Below are positions 17,276-27,136 of a stretch of 64,000 bases of DNA, in pieces. Source of the stretch: Pseudomonas petrae (GTDB lineage Bacteria > Pseudomonadota > Gammaproteobacteria > Pseudomonadales > Pseudomonadaceae). Position 1 is the first letter of the stretch; each line of letters opens with the position of its first letter. The position numbers and the translations under genes were made by a program. The notes below the pieces were generated by a model. That model worked only from the letters and a program-made list of their open reading frames with translations, had not been told where the DNA came from and did not search any database. The stretch lies in NCBI RefSeq assembly GCF_021728295.1, contig NZ_JAKJXE010000015.1, positions 1-64,000 of the forward strand. The letters are read 5' to 3'.

Positions 17276-19016
17276 GGGTGTCCACGCCGTCTTTGACTAC
17301 CAGAATGTCTTCCATGATCAGGTACTCCAGATCGGAGCCGAAGAACATGTTCAGCGCATCGGTAGGCGAGCAGATCATCGGCTCGCCGCGACGGTTGAGC
17401 GAAGTATTGAGCGAGACGCCGTTGCCGGTCAGGTCTTCGAGCGCCTTCATCATGTCGTAGTAACGCGGGTTGTACTCGCGCTTGAGCACCTGGGCGCGGG
17501 AGGTACCGTCTTCGTGGACGACTTCCGGCACACGGGTTTTCCACTCTTCCGCCACTTCGAAGGTGAAGGTCATGAACGGCGCCGGGTGATCGATCTTGAT
17601 CATCTGCGGGGCGACGGTGTCGAGCATCGACGGGCAGAAAGGCCTCCAGCGCTCGCGGAACTTGATCTGATGGTTGATGCGATCGGCCACGCCGGCAATG
17701 CTCGGGCAGCCGATGATCGAGCGACCACCCAAAGCGCGAGGACCAAATTCCATGCGGCCCTGGAACCAGGCCACCGGGTTGCCCGCGACCATGATTTTGG
17801 CGATGCGCTCGGGGGTGTTGTCGATCTGGCGCCAGGCCGGCTTGCTCGGGTGGCGGGCGCAGGCGGCGATAACGTCTTCGTTGCTGTAGGAAGGGCCGAG
17901 GTAGACGTGTTCCATCTTCTCGACCGGCACGCCGCGTGTGTGGGAAACGTAAGCGGCGGCACCGACGGCAGTGCCGGCATCACCCGACGCTGGCTGAACG
18001 AACAGCTCTTTGACGTCAGGGCGCGCGATGATTTTCTGGTTCAGTTTGACGTTCAGCGCACAACCGCCGGCGAAGGCGAGCTTGCCGGTTTCCTTGAGGA
18101 TGTCACCCAGATAGTGGTCGATCATCTGCAGCGACAGCTTCTCGAACAGCGCCTGCATGCTGGCGGCGTAATGGATATACGGCTCGTCGGCAATGTCGCC
18201 CTCGCGCTTGGGACCCAGCCACTCGATCAGTTTCGGCGAGAAGTAGAAGCCTTTGCCCTTCTCTTTGTAGCGACGCAGGCCGATGACGTTGGCGTATTCG
18301 GTGTTGATCACCAATTCGCCGTTTTCGAACGTGGCCAGGCGCGAGAAATCGTACTTGGTCGCGTCGCCGTACGGCGCCATGCCCATGACTTTGAATTCAC
18401 CGTCGAGCATCTCGAAACCGAGGAATTCCGTGATCGCGCCATACAGGCCGCCGAGGGAATCCGGATCGAAGAATTCCTTGATCTTGTGGATCTTGCCGTT
18501 TTCACCATAACCGAAGAACGTGGTGGCGTACTCGCCCTTGCCGTCGATCCCGAGGATCGCGGTTTTCTCCTGGAAGCCGGAGCAGTGGTAAGCGCTGGAG
18601 GCGTGGGCCAGGTGGTGCTCGACGGGTTCGATCTTGATCTTTTTCGGATCGAAACCCAGTTGTTCCAGGCACCAGACGATCTTGTTGCGATAGCGCTTGT
18701 AGCGGCGGTTGCCCATCAGGATCGCGTCGAGGGCGCGGTCCGGTGCATACCAATAGCGTTTGGCGTAGTGCCAGCGCGCTTCGCCGAACAGACTGATGGG
18801 CGCGAAGGGAATGGCGACGACGTCGACATCGGAAGGTTTGATGCCCGCTTGTTCGAGGCAAAACTTCGCCGATTCATAGGGCATGCGGTTCTTGGCATGC
18901 TTGTCGCGAACGAAACGCTCTTCTTCGGCCGCAGCAACCAGCTTGCCGTCGATGTACAGGGCTGCGGAAGGATCATGGCTAAGGGCGCCGGACAGGCCAA
19001 GGATCGTCAATGCCAC
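17259..19016 (-). CDS. wapO: LPS core carbamoyltransferase WapO (NodU/CmcH family)
   Basis: A 585-residue cytosolic enzyme that carbamoylates heptose II of the inner core, using carbamoyl phosphate. The N-terminal Kae1/YrdC-like region has SHDPSAALYIDGKLVAAAEEERF and VEHHLAHASSAYHCSGFQEK, the His-rich metal and ATP-binding motifs of the family. The C-terminal part carries GRMEFGPRALGGRSIIGCP and RFRERWRPFCPSML-type sequence. The start is a GTG (19016), giving MALTILGLSGALSHDPSA; no ATG fits. It is the most upstream gene of the wapO-wapH-waaL-LPS protein unit, with a promoter presumably in the REP-containing gap at 19017-19569. Confidence 0.9.
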   Translation of the reverse strand: MALTILGLSGALSHDPSAALYIDGKLVAAAEEERFVRDKHAKNRMPYESAKFCLEQAGIKPSDVDVVAIPFAPISLFGEARWHYAKRYWYAPDRALDAILMGNRRYKRYRNKIVWCLEQLGFDPKKIKIEPVEHHLAHASSAYHCSGFQEKTAILGIDGKGEYATTFFGYGENGKIHKIKEFFDPDSLGGLYGAITEFLGFEMLDGEFKVMGMAPYGDATKYDFSRLATFENGELVINTEYANVIGLRRYKEKGKGFYFSPKLIEWLGPKREGDIADEPYIHYAASMQALFEKLSLQMIDHYLGDILKETGKLAFAGGCALNVKLNQKIIARPDVKELFVQPASGDAGTAVGAAAYVSHTRGVPVEKMEHVYLGPSYSNEDVIAACARHPSKPAWRQIDNTPERIAKIMVAGNPVAWFQGRMEFGPRALGGRSIIGCPSIAGVADRINHQIKFRERWRPFCPSMLDTVAPQMIKIDHPAPFMTFTFEVAEEWKTRVPEVVHEDGTSRAQVLKREYNPRYYDMMKALEDLTGNGVSLNTSLNRRGEPMICSPTDALNMFFGSDLEYLIMEDILVVKDGVDTHDTLS

Positions 19017-19569
19017 TAGGGTCTAGCCTCTTAAGTCTGCATGCAGGCATCACGCGCCTGACAAATAAGGTGTGCCTGGCGCAACGGCGGCAGACAGCTA
19101 AAGGGCGGGATTATAGCGTAATGGCTCTGGAAGTGGTCGCGGGGAATGAAGTCAGCAAACACAGCGGTAGGATTGGGGTTGCTTGGGATTGCGGTGGGTC
19201 ATGGCGTTGCAGCGGCGCCTGGCACAACGCATTCGCGGGCAAGCGCGCTCCTACAGATTTGCGCAAGGCACAGGTATAGGCGTTAACGCCAATCCACTGT
19301 AGGAGCGCAGGCTTTAGCGTTGACGCCAACCTCCTGTAGGAGCGCGCTTGCCCGCGATCTGGCGCGCAGCGGCAGTCAATCTGGCGTCTCTTCTGGATCG
19401 GGCTGCCCGCCCTGCCCGATTACCTCGCGTTTACCGGTTCACTGCCCATCCCGTGCGTTAACTATTTAGCACCACACGCCCAGGCGTTCTGATTGATTGA
19501 TCGCTCGACGAATCATCGGGCTTCTCGCCCGGCTCTCGCGCTACCTATTTGCGCAGAGATCACTCAGGA
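19017..19569. repeat. Intergenic region with a REP cluster
   Basis: The gap between wapO and the giant toxin gene. Three REP-like palindrome arms of the GTAGGAGCGCGCTTGCCCGCGA family lie at 19232-19256 (inverted orientation), near 19298 (a degenerate form) and 19334-19358. The outer two form an inverted pair. Between them a short repeated phrase CGTTAACGCCAA / CGTTGACGCCAA occurs twice. The part after 19400 is less GC-rich (GCGTTAACTATTTAGC near 19456) and could hold the toxin promoter, but I see no clear consensus. Confidence 0.75.
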
Positions 19570-19581
19570 ATGCTGAACGCC

Positions 19582-22500
19582 ATGGAAACATTTTCACCCA
19601 ACCCGCCTGCGCTGGATCGGCTGACAACGCTCGCCGCTGTTCTCGACGCAGAGTGCCTGCATCTTCCGGATGCAGACAACTACATCAACGCTTCACCCAG
19701 CCAACCGCCCCTGAAGCAGGCAACGTCTTTGCACTCGGCCATCGAGCGCTTTTGGGCGCAGGCCAGTGCGCGTGATATTTCACGCCGCGAGCTCTTCGTG
19801 ACCTGCATCGAATTGGCCCTGCGCGACGACCTGCTGCTGAACATCGACGAAGGCGAGTTGCACCGCGACTACTCGCACTGCCTGCCGGGCATGGATGCGC
19901 AGGAACACGTGGTATTCAGCGCCCTCGAACTTCAACTTGATGCACAGCTTCGCATCGAATTCGCCGGGGCGATGGTTGCGACCGCCCCGCCGGGGCAAAC
20001 CTTGCTCTGGTTGCCCGGACAAGGCGTTGAAGGCTTCGTCTCCAACCAGGTATTGCTGAAAGAACTCGCCCGTCGCATCAATCATCCACTCCTGCGCCTG
20101 CCCCTCCTGCGCCTGATGCACGACAGCACGCGCGAAGCCTGGCTCGAGATCGCCTCAGGCGGCGATGTGTTTCTGGAACCCCACCTGCCGTCGGACTTTC
20201 AACTGATGTCCTTCAAAGGATCGCCCTACGAGCACGCCTTTGATCGCCTGCTGGCAAAGCAGCGTGTAGACATCGACGAGCTGTTCGAGACCGCCCACAG
20301 CCTGTCGCCTCAGGCCCTTCAGGTTCGACTTGAGGATCTGCTCCACCAGCCGAAATCCTGGGGGCCCGACGGCGCCATTGCCGCTGCGCAGAATCGCCGC
20401 GCCCAACGCGATGAGCGTCTTTCACGCCCCGACTGGCTGGAAATGGCGAGTGCCGAACAGCGCGAGCGTTATGCCCGCAGCCTGATGAATTACGAGCGCG
20501 CGCGCAGCGCATTGATGAGCGTCATGGACAGCGCCGCATCCCCCGAACAGTTCGCGCGAAGTCATCTGCACGCGCGACTGGCCAATGATCTGGGCATTGA
20601 TCTCGATCCGGACGATGTTCTCATCAGCACCGAACGAACGCTGCCCATTACCGCCGAAACCTTCACGGCCCGCCGATCGCTGACGCACCTGGCGCTCTAC
20701 GGCCTGCACCCCGGTGACGAAGTTTCAGGCTCCGCCTTTCAGACGCACAGCCACATCACCTACGGCGGCCTGTCGCTTAAGCCTGAACACAGCGCCCTGA
20801 CCGCCGCTTACCTCGCCGACGTCATCAACGAGCAAGACCTGCGAAGCCGTTTCGGGCCCGCGCAGCGCCAGGCGCTCGGCTCGCCGACCACCCAGCACCT
20901 GATGTGCGAAACAATGCACCATCAACTCATCGCCCAGGCCCGTGGCGCAGAGCTGCAGGGGCATATTCAGCCTTCCGATCTGACCCTGATCGAGTCACTG
21001 AATCCGGACACCGTCGCCCCGAGAAACCCGGCCGTTACCGTTCAACAGATCAAGCTCAATGGGCGTGACACCCTGAGCAGCGTCGTGCTGTTACGCAAGC
21101 TCGATGCAGCGGGCCAGCCGGACGGGTTGCTGATGTTCACCCCGGACATCCCTCACTCTCAGCATTTTCGGCGCTTCGAGAACGAGCGTCAGTTGCTCGG
21201 CGAACTCGTGAGCTGGAGCAGGTCCGCCGAACTGAGCCAGTTCTTGCTGGAGCAGATCGCCGCCAACAGAAGAGACGCGCTAAGGGCCCAGCTGCATGAT
21301 TTGAGCGAGAAACCGGCGCCGAGCCCAGGCTGGCTCAGCTATGCAACCCTGCCCGATTACAACACCGGTTTGCACGCGCTGGTGTCGGCGCGCGTTAAAG
21401 TAAAACTGTCCGAACAACGACTGCACACGCCGGACTGGTTCCTGCGGGCGCCCGCCGAGCAGCGTCGGCAACTGGTGGCGCTGGAGGATGCGCTTGTTGC
21501 GGCGGGTGACATCTACCAAGCCGGACCGCACACGTATGTCACCGACTTCAACACCTATGTGCATCAGACCGCCAGCCGCAAGATCAACGCGCTGCTGGGC
21601 CTGCCGCCAGAAACGGTGGACCCTGACCGCATCATCATTCATACGCCCCGCGAAACCCTGTCCTACACACAGATGCTACGGGACGGCTACGACGACACGC
21701 TGGGGCTGCTTAAAGCGTCTGCCGACACCACCGCCACTTTCAGAGGCCCCGAAGGCGTCGATCTCACAGGATTGAGCCCGGAGAAAGTGGCCGGTTCGGT
21801 TCGCGGCCAGTGGGTCGCCGATCAGTACATCGCGATGGTTCGTGGGCGCCTGCTGGACCCTGCCAGCGACGGTTACAACTGGCGCCGCCAACACAGCCTG
21901 TTGCTGACCCAACTGCAAATGCGCGCTGACGCCTTGCGCAGCTTTCTCGAAGGGCACATCGACGCCTCGCAACTGAGCTGGCTCACCACCTCCATCTTCA
22001 ACATGCATCACAGCAGCCCGGCGGAGCGCCTGCGCTACCCCGTCTATCCCCTGCAATTGAATGTAGACATGATGGTGATTGGCTCCCGCGCGGAGGTCAT
22101 TCACGGCTGTTTCCTGCTCCGGCCGCCTGGCGCGAGCACCCTGGAGCAGGTTCTGCTGTACACCCCGCAGGCACCGGACGGCCGCGCTTTCCGCCCGCTG
22201 ATCACCTTCAGCAACACGCTACTGGGCGCAGGCATGGGTGACTACTACCTGAGCCGTGCCCGTGTGAAGGCCGGCATGCCGCTGGCATTTGCCTTGGCTG
22301 AACTGAAAAAAGGCAGTGGTCGCAAACCCGCGTTGCCGAGCCAGCCGTTCAGCAACCTGCACGACGTGTGCTTCAACCAGGTAATCGAGCGCAAGATTCG
22401 CGAGGTCGAGGACACCACGACGGGGCGCGCAGACATGCTCTGCCGGCAAGCCTGGAACAGCCTTGAGCTGATCGCGACCGCCGTGACTTTGCCCTTTCCG

Positions 22501-25500
22501 CCCGCCAGCTTCGCGGTCGGCATGATCATCGCGAGCGCTGATGGTTATCGCGCGCTGCAAGCCCTGGACGAGCGGGATCACGCAGCCGCGAGCTTCTACG
22601 TGCTCAGCGCCTGGTTGAACACGGCGGGCGCGGCGGGCGATCTGCATACTGGAATCAAAGGGCTGGGCGGCGTACTGAAGGACCTGACCACACAAAAAGC
22701 GACCGGCAGGCATGCTCGCTCGGTGGCCAATGGCTCCGATGAAACACTGCAACCGGTCGCGATTGAGAACGAACTCTTCTGGGCCGCGCCTCAATCAGCC
22801 AACACCCATGTCCCGCTGTACCGAACCCGCGCATTGATCCCCGAAACGCTTCAGCCTACCGGGCGCTATGCGCAAACCGATGTCACAGGCGTATGGAGGG
22901 CACTGCAGCAGGACACCGCGCCGGTGCGGGTCGGGGATACCCCTGTCCATCCGTTGCACCCGGTGGATGTGTCTCTGGCGGACGCCCTCCCCTTGAACCG
23001 CCCGCATGGGCAAGGGGTCAGCGTCGTTCGCGGCAACTTCTACATTGCCATGCAAGACCAGACATACCAGGTCCAGTACGACGCCCGGCTTGCGGCTTGG
23101 CAGATCGTCGATCCGCGTAACCCGTTTGCATTCTTTGGCCGGCAGACGGTACGCCTCAACAGCCAGGGGCAGTGGGAACTGCTTGAGACTGCCGGCTTGC
23201 GCGGCGGCGTTCTGCCTTCGTTCAGCCGGTTGGACGAAACCCCGGCAAGCCCCGCCACAGCGGTAGGCGACTTGAGCGACTATGAAATGCCGGAATCGCT
23301 GCAGCCCTACGTCTTCGGCATCGTCAGCCCAAGGCAGGCTGAACGCTTTGAGGAGGCCACGTTTGGTCTGCATGAGTTTTTCGACGACATTTTCCAGGGC
23401 GGTCGTTCGACCTACCAAACCCTGCGCCAGAATCTGTACCGCGATGCCAAGGCATTCTTCGAGCAGCCGCCCCTGCCGGGCAAACCTGAATTGCCGGAGC
23501 TGGCAGATGGCGTGACGCCCCAGGCGTTCTTCGAGGCCGCACTGGAAAAATCCAACGGCCTGGTGATCGGCGAAGCACCGACCTCCATCGCCAGTAAACA
23601 ACTGCTGATCGACAACATGCCCTTGCTGGCAGAGCGCAAGGTCGAGGTGCTTTACATCGAGCATCTGCAGACCGACCAGCACACGCACAAGTTGCAGAAA
23701 TACAAGGCGCTCGGCAGCAAGACGCGTAGCGGCTCCCACATGATCAAGCACTACCTGGATACCGTGAACGAGGGCGCGCTCAAGAACGGCAGCGAAAAAT
23801 ACGACTATTACCACCTGATCAAAGCGGCCCACCGACACGGCATCGACGTTCGGCCGTTCAGTTCCTCGGTCAGTTATGACTACGCTGGCAATGAAGTGGC
23901 ATCCGCTGCAGGTGACGCCCTCGCGCCGCAAAAAATGGCGGTTTTCTTTGGTCACAAAGTGATCAGCGGCGATGTGCAGGCGCATCCCGGCAGGCGCTGG
24001 ATCGCGCTGCTCGACCACCGCACCGCGAACACCTGGCAGCAACAGCCGGGCATCAGTGAACTGCAAGGCGTACTCAGCCTGCGCGTCGAAGACGTGCCGT
24101 CGGGCACGCCGATCCAGATATCCGTGGACAGCGATGCCGTCATCAGCAGCGCTGCGTCGCGTGCGGATTTCAAGGCACAGATCGGCAACCCGAACATCGA
24201 CAATGGGGCCGGCGCATCCTCGCCCTTCAGTCCATCCGGCACGTCAATGGACGATGCCCTGTATGGTTTCTTCGAACGACGCTCGCTCATGGAGTGGGGC
24301 CTGGACCCTAACCGCCGCACCATCGTTTCCCATCCCAGGAGCGAGGTAAACCTTTACATCGGTGAACACGGCTTTGAATGGAATCCGGCCGGCTACTGGA
24401 CCCGCGCCGATGCCGCCGCCTGGAGCAACGACTACCCGATGGGCGCCATTCAGCAGTCGCTGATCGACAACCGCTACCAGATGCCGGTCGACATGCAGAG
24501 CATCTTTCATGACCTGGCTAATTTCCGTCACAGAGGCCTCAACCCCGATTACTTCTTTATCGAAAGTCATCTCGTGGACGTGCGTGAGAAGTTCTTCGAG
24601 CTGGCGAATACGCTGCAGAAAGATGCGCGCTCTGTGCTCAACCTCGCCCTCCCTGAGCGCGTCATTCTGCCCGAGGTCAAAGCCGACACGCCGTTAAGCA
24701 TGTTCATCGAAGAGCTGTACGAGAACACGTCCGGTGTTGTCCTCGGCGAATCCCATTCGGCACGCGCCAGCAAGCGCTTCATCCTCGACAACATGGAGCA
24801 TCTGGCACGCCAGAAGGTGAAGACGCTGTACATGGAGCATCTGCTGACGGATATCCATCCGGCCGATCTTGACCGCTTCGCCGAGACGGGCCACATGAGC
24901 AAGCGTCTGCTGCATGACCTCAAGCGCATGGACCAAACATTCCAGACCGACCCGACGGGCCTCTACACGTTCGAAAGACTGGTGGTCCAGGCCAGGCGGC
25001 ATGGCATTGAAGTTCGCGCTATCGATTGCGCCGCCAGTTACTTCATCCGCCATTTGCCAACCCACTCCAACACCACGCGCCAGCAGGTGCTCAGCTATTT
25101 TGCGTCTCGCACGATACGCAAGCATCAGGAGGTGATGGGGCCCCACAAGTGGATGGCGCTGGTGGGTGAGACCCATGCCAACACCTTCAAAAACAGCGTG
25201 CCGGGCATCGCCGAACTAGAGCAGGGGATTGGCGTGCGGGTGATGGACGTGGCGCAGGGCAAAGGCCACGGCATCATGATCGATCCGGGCGAACAGGTCC
25301 CGGCGGGGCTGGGGCGTGAGTCGGTGCAGGTGAAGAATGATTTCCGCGTGGAGATCGAACTGCCGCCACGCCCTCAACTCGCCGCGCCCGCCAGCGACAG
25401 ACTGCACAGTCCGGGCATGTTCATGCTCGATGAGTCCGCCCCCTTGCGGCCGACGATCGTGCATCGCTCAAGAGACCGCACCCTCAAGCACACGCCGGTA

Positions 25501-25629
25501 CGGTTCAATACCGCTGGCAAAGCCTACGTCGAGCGCGCGTCATGGCCGCAGGTTCATCGCCAGCCGTTCGACAACGTGCAGGCATTGATCGACGCACTGG
25601 TGGAGATGAACCTCAAACACGTGGACTGA
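19582..25629 (+). CDS. Giant DUF6543/dermonecrotic-type toxin with two tandem TIKI/PMT-C2-like domains
   Basis: A protein of about 2,015 residues, alone on the plus strand inside the LPS locus. An N-terminal part (1-280) is followed by two copies of a DUF6543-like module, each opening with a PDW motif (283 and 617) and ending near FRRFEN (529) and FRPLITF (870). A hydrophobic helical stretch lies near 960-1020. After a beta-rich linker (to about 1270) come two homologous domains of the TIKI/ChaN/PMT-C2 kind. Copy 2 keeps both GxxH motifs (GESH at 1722, GETH at 1862) and EHL. Copy 1 has lost them (GEAP at 1330, DHRT at 1478) but keeps EHL. There is no signal peptide. The start is uncertain (TTG 19549, ATG 19570 or 19582). 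Toxin function and any delivery route are inference from family resemblance. Confidence 0.75.
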   Translation: METFSPNPPALDRLTTLAAVLDAECLHLPDADNYINASPSQPPLKQATSLHSAIERFWAQASARDISRRELFVTCIELALRDDLLLNIDEGELHRDYSHCLPGMDAQEHVVFSALELQLDAQLRIEFAGAMVATAPPGQTLLWLPGQGVEGFVSNQVLLKELARRINHPLLRLPLLRLMHDSTREAWLEIASGGDVFLEPHLPSDFQLMSFKGSPYEHAFDRLLAKQRVDIDELFETAHSLSPQALQVRLEDLLHQPKSWGPDGAIAAAQNRRAQRDERLSRPDWLEMASAEQRERYARSLMNYERARSALMSVMDSAASPEQFARSHLHARLANDLGIDLDPDDVLISTERTLPITAETFTARRSLTHLALYGLHPGDEVSGSAFQTHSHITYGGLSLKPEHSALTAAYLADVINEQDLRSRFGPAQRQALGSPTTQHLMCETMHHQLIAQARGAELQGHIQPSDLTLIESLNPDTVAPRNPAVTVQQIKLNGRDTLSSVVLLRKLDAAGQPDGLLMFTPDIPHSQHFRRFENERQLLGELVSWSRSAELSQFLLEQIAANRRDALRAQLHDLSEKPAPSPGWLSYATLPDYNTGLHALVSARVKVKLSEQRLHTPDWFLRAPAEQRRQLVALEDALVAAGDIYQAGPHTYVTDFNTYVHQTASRKINALLGLPPETVDPDRIIIHTPRETLSYTQMLRDGYDDTLGLLKASADTTATFRGPEGVDLTGLSPEKVAGSVRGQWVADQYIAMVRGRLLDPASDGYNWRRQHSLLLTQLQMRADALRSFLEGHIDASQLSWLTTSIFNMHHSSPAERLRYPVYPLQLNVDMMVIGSRAEVIHGCFLLRPPGASTLEQVLLYTPQAPDGRAFRPLITFSNTLLGAGMGDYYLSRARVKAGMPLAFALAELKKGSGRKPALPSQPFSNLHDVCFNQVIERKIREVEDTTTGRADMLCRQAWNSLELIATAVTLPFPPASFAVGMIIASADGYRALQALDERDHAAASFYVLSAWLNTAGAAGDLHTGIKGLGGVLKDLTTQKATGRHARSVANGSDETLQPVAIENELFWAAPQSANTHVPLYRTRALIPETLQPTGRYAQTDVTGVWRALQQDTAPVRVGDTPVHPLHPVDVSLADALPLNRPHGQGVSVVRGNFYIAMQDQTYQVQYDARLAAWQIVDPRNPFAFFGRQTVRLNSQGQWELLETAGLRGGVLPSFSRLDETPASPATAVGDLSDYEMPESLQPYVFGIVSPRQAERFEEATFGLHEFFDDIFQGGRSTYQTLRQNLYRDAKAFFEQPPLPGKPELPELADGVTPQAFFEAALEKSNGLVIGEAPTSIASKQLLIDNMPLLAERKVEVLYIEHLQTDQHTHKLQKYKALGSKTRSGSHMIKHYLDTVNEGALKNGSEKYDYYHLIKAAHRHGIDVRPFSSSVSYDYAGNEVASAAGDALAPQKMAVFFGHKVISGDVQAHPGRRWIALLDHRTANTWQQQPGISELQGVLSLRVEDVPSGTPIQISVDSDAVISSAASRADFKAQIGNPNIDNGAGASSPFSPSGTSMDDALYGFFERRSLMEWGLDPNRRTIVSHPRSEVNLYIGEHGFEWNPAGYWTRADAAAWSNDYPMGAIQQSLIDNRYQMPVDMQSIFHDLANFRHRGLNPDYFFIESHLVDVREKFFELANTLQKDARSVLNLALPERVILPEVKADTPLSMFIEELYENTSGVVLGESHSARASKRFILDNMEHLARQKVKTLYMEHLLTDIHPADLDRFAETGHMSKRLLHDLKRMDQTFQTDPTGLYTFERLVVQARRHGIEVRAIDCAASYFIRHLPTHSNTTRQQVLSYFASRTIRKHQEVMGPHKWMALVGETHANTFKNSVPGIAELEQGIGVRVMDVAQGKGHGIMIDPGEQVPAGLGRESVQVKNDFRVEIELPPRPQLAAPASDRLHSPGMFMLDESAPLRPTIVHRSRDRTLKHTPVRFNTAGKAYVERASWPQVHRQPFDNVQALIDALVEMNLKHVD

Positions 25630-25633
25630 CGAT

Positions 25634-27085
25634 TCAGCCCTCCGTTTTTGCAACGGTCGGAATGCGCTGCTCCAGCACTTGGTGCAGCGCGCTGTCCGCC
25701 GGCCAGTTGCGCATGAAGCGCGCGCGGTCCTTGGCGAACGCCGTCGCGAACGAGGTCTGGGAGCCGTGCTGACACATGGCATCCAGATCGATGAGCGACC
25801 AGCGATCGTTGTGCCAGAACACGTTGTGGCCTTTGAGATCGCCGTGGCTGATGCGCTCGCGGATCAACTGCGCAAACAGCCTGTCCAGCGCCTGCAATTC
25901 GGCGTCTGGCGCATCGCCAGACGCTACATAGGGCGCAAAGCGCTCGATGATGTCGGGCCCCGGCAGGAACTCGGTCACCAGATACGCTTCGCGGCGCAGC
26001 CATAAAAAGCGTTTTTCCAGCAGCGCCAGCGGTTTGGGCGTTGCGATGCCGAGGAACCGCAACCGATTGCCTTCACGCCATGAGTGCCAGGCACGGGACG
26101 GGCGCCAGAAACGCTTGAGCCAGTGCGCCAGGTTCTTGATGTTGTAGCGCTTGATCACCAGTTCGCGGCCGGCGACGTCAACCTTGGCGACGCTGGCCGC
26201 ACCACCGGTCTTGTACAGATGACCGCGCTCGACCAGCACGTCTGCCTTCTCCAGCACCGGCAGCATTCCGGCGACTTCCTCGCGACGAATCGCGCGCAGG
26301 GCAAACGGCCCGTCTTCAACGCTGAACAGGCTGCATTCACGGCCGATCTTGATCAGGTAATCCCGCAAGCGCCAAATGCGCACCTTGTCGATCTGCTTTT
26401 GCAGCGCCTCGACCGGCAAGCCGTGCTCGCCATTGCTCAGCAGGTAATAGACCAGCAGTTCTTCGGTGAACGGCTCCAGCGACTTGGGCAACTGGGCGAA
26501 GAACACACCGAGGTTCTCCAGCACCTTTTGCCGGGACAACGGCTTGCCCGCTTGCTCGACGCGAATGCCCGCGCCGTCGATCAGGTACAAGGTCGAGCCC
26601 TGACGCAGCAGGTTGTCCAGATGCAGGTCTTCTTGCCACAGGCCTTTGGCGTGCATCTGACCCACAGCGGCCAGAGCATCGCCCAGCACTGACTGCTGTG
26701 CATCGGCCAGAGGCGGAAGGTCTTCCACCGATTTCCAGGCATCGCCCAGACTTTCGGCCTGATCCAGAAACTCGAACAACAGCCAGCCGCCCTCACCTTC
26801 TTGCAGCCCGTCGGCCAGCAGCAACGGCGTCGGCAAGCCTTGTTTTGCCAGCGCCTGTACGCCGTCGCGTTCACGCTGGAAATGCCGAGGGGCTTTTGAG
26901 CCGACCAGCAACTTCGCCAGCACCGTGCGCCCACGCCAGATGCCGGCGCCGACGTACCGCTGACCGGGCAGGACGCGCAGCAGGCTGAGCAATTGCAGCT
27001 CGGCAGGGCCGGCCGCATCCTCCAGCGCAATGCTCATTGGCAGCGCAGGGGTGCGACCGGCGTTTTTCAGTTCGGACAAACGCAT
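25634..27085 (-). CDS. Tandem LPS kinase-fold protein (PA5006-type)
   Basis: A 483-residue protein with two kinase folds in tandem. The first has a catalytic loop QEDLHLDNLL (near residue 154) followed by LIDGAG. The second has ELVIKRYNIKNLAHWLKRFW with its ATP-binding Lys, ISHGDLKGHNVFW (near 420) and SLIDLDAM. Both copies keep the loop Asp. An AAGAGGG site lies six bases before the ATG at 27085. It is the last gene of the waaF-to-double-kinase operon and faces the toxin gene, whose stop is only four bases away. A role in phosphorylating the inner core is inferred from the neighbours. Confidence 0.8.
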   Translation of the reverse strand: MRLSELKNAGRTPALPMSIALEDAAGPAELQLLSLLRVLPGQRYVGAGIWRGRTVLAKLLVGSKAPRHFQRERDGVQALAKQGLPTPLLLADGLQEGEGGWLLFEFLDQAESLGDAWKSVEDLPPLADAQQSVLGDALAAVGQMHAKGLWQEDLHLDNLLRQGSTLYLIDGAGIRVEQAGKPLSRQKVLENLGVFFAQLPKSLEPFTEELLVYYLLSNGEHGLPVEALQKQIDKVRIWRLRDYLIKIGRECSLFSVEDGPFALRAIRREEVAGMLPVLEKADVLVERGHLYKTGGAASVAKVDVAGRELVIKRYNIKNLAHWLKRFWRPSRAWHSWREGNRLRFLGIATPKPLALLEKRFLWLRREAYLVTEFLPGPDIIERFAPYVASGDAPDAELQALDRLFAQLIRERISHGDLKGHNVFWHNDRWSLIDLDAMCQHGSQTSFATAFAKDRARFMRNWPADSALHQVLEQRIPTVAKTEG

Positions 27086-27136
27086 CGGCGCCCTCTTTGA
27101 TCAATCCAGGTTAAGCATTTCAACCCGGAACTCTGT

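Noticed and set aside
17274..19019. A 581-codon open frame opposite wapO
   Set aside because: Antisense shadow; the opposite strand gives a complete carbamoyltransferase.
22795..24066. A 423-codon frame opposite the toxin gene, as a possible immunity gene
   Set aside because: No start signal and the toxin frame is clear through the region; overlapping antisense immunity is not supported.
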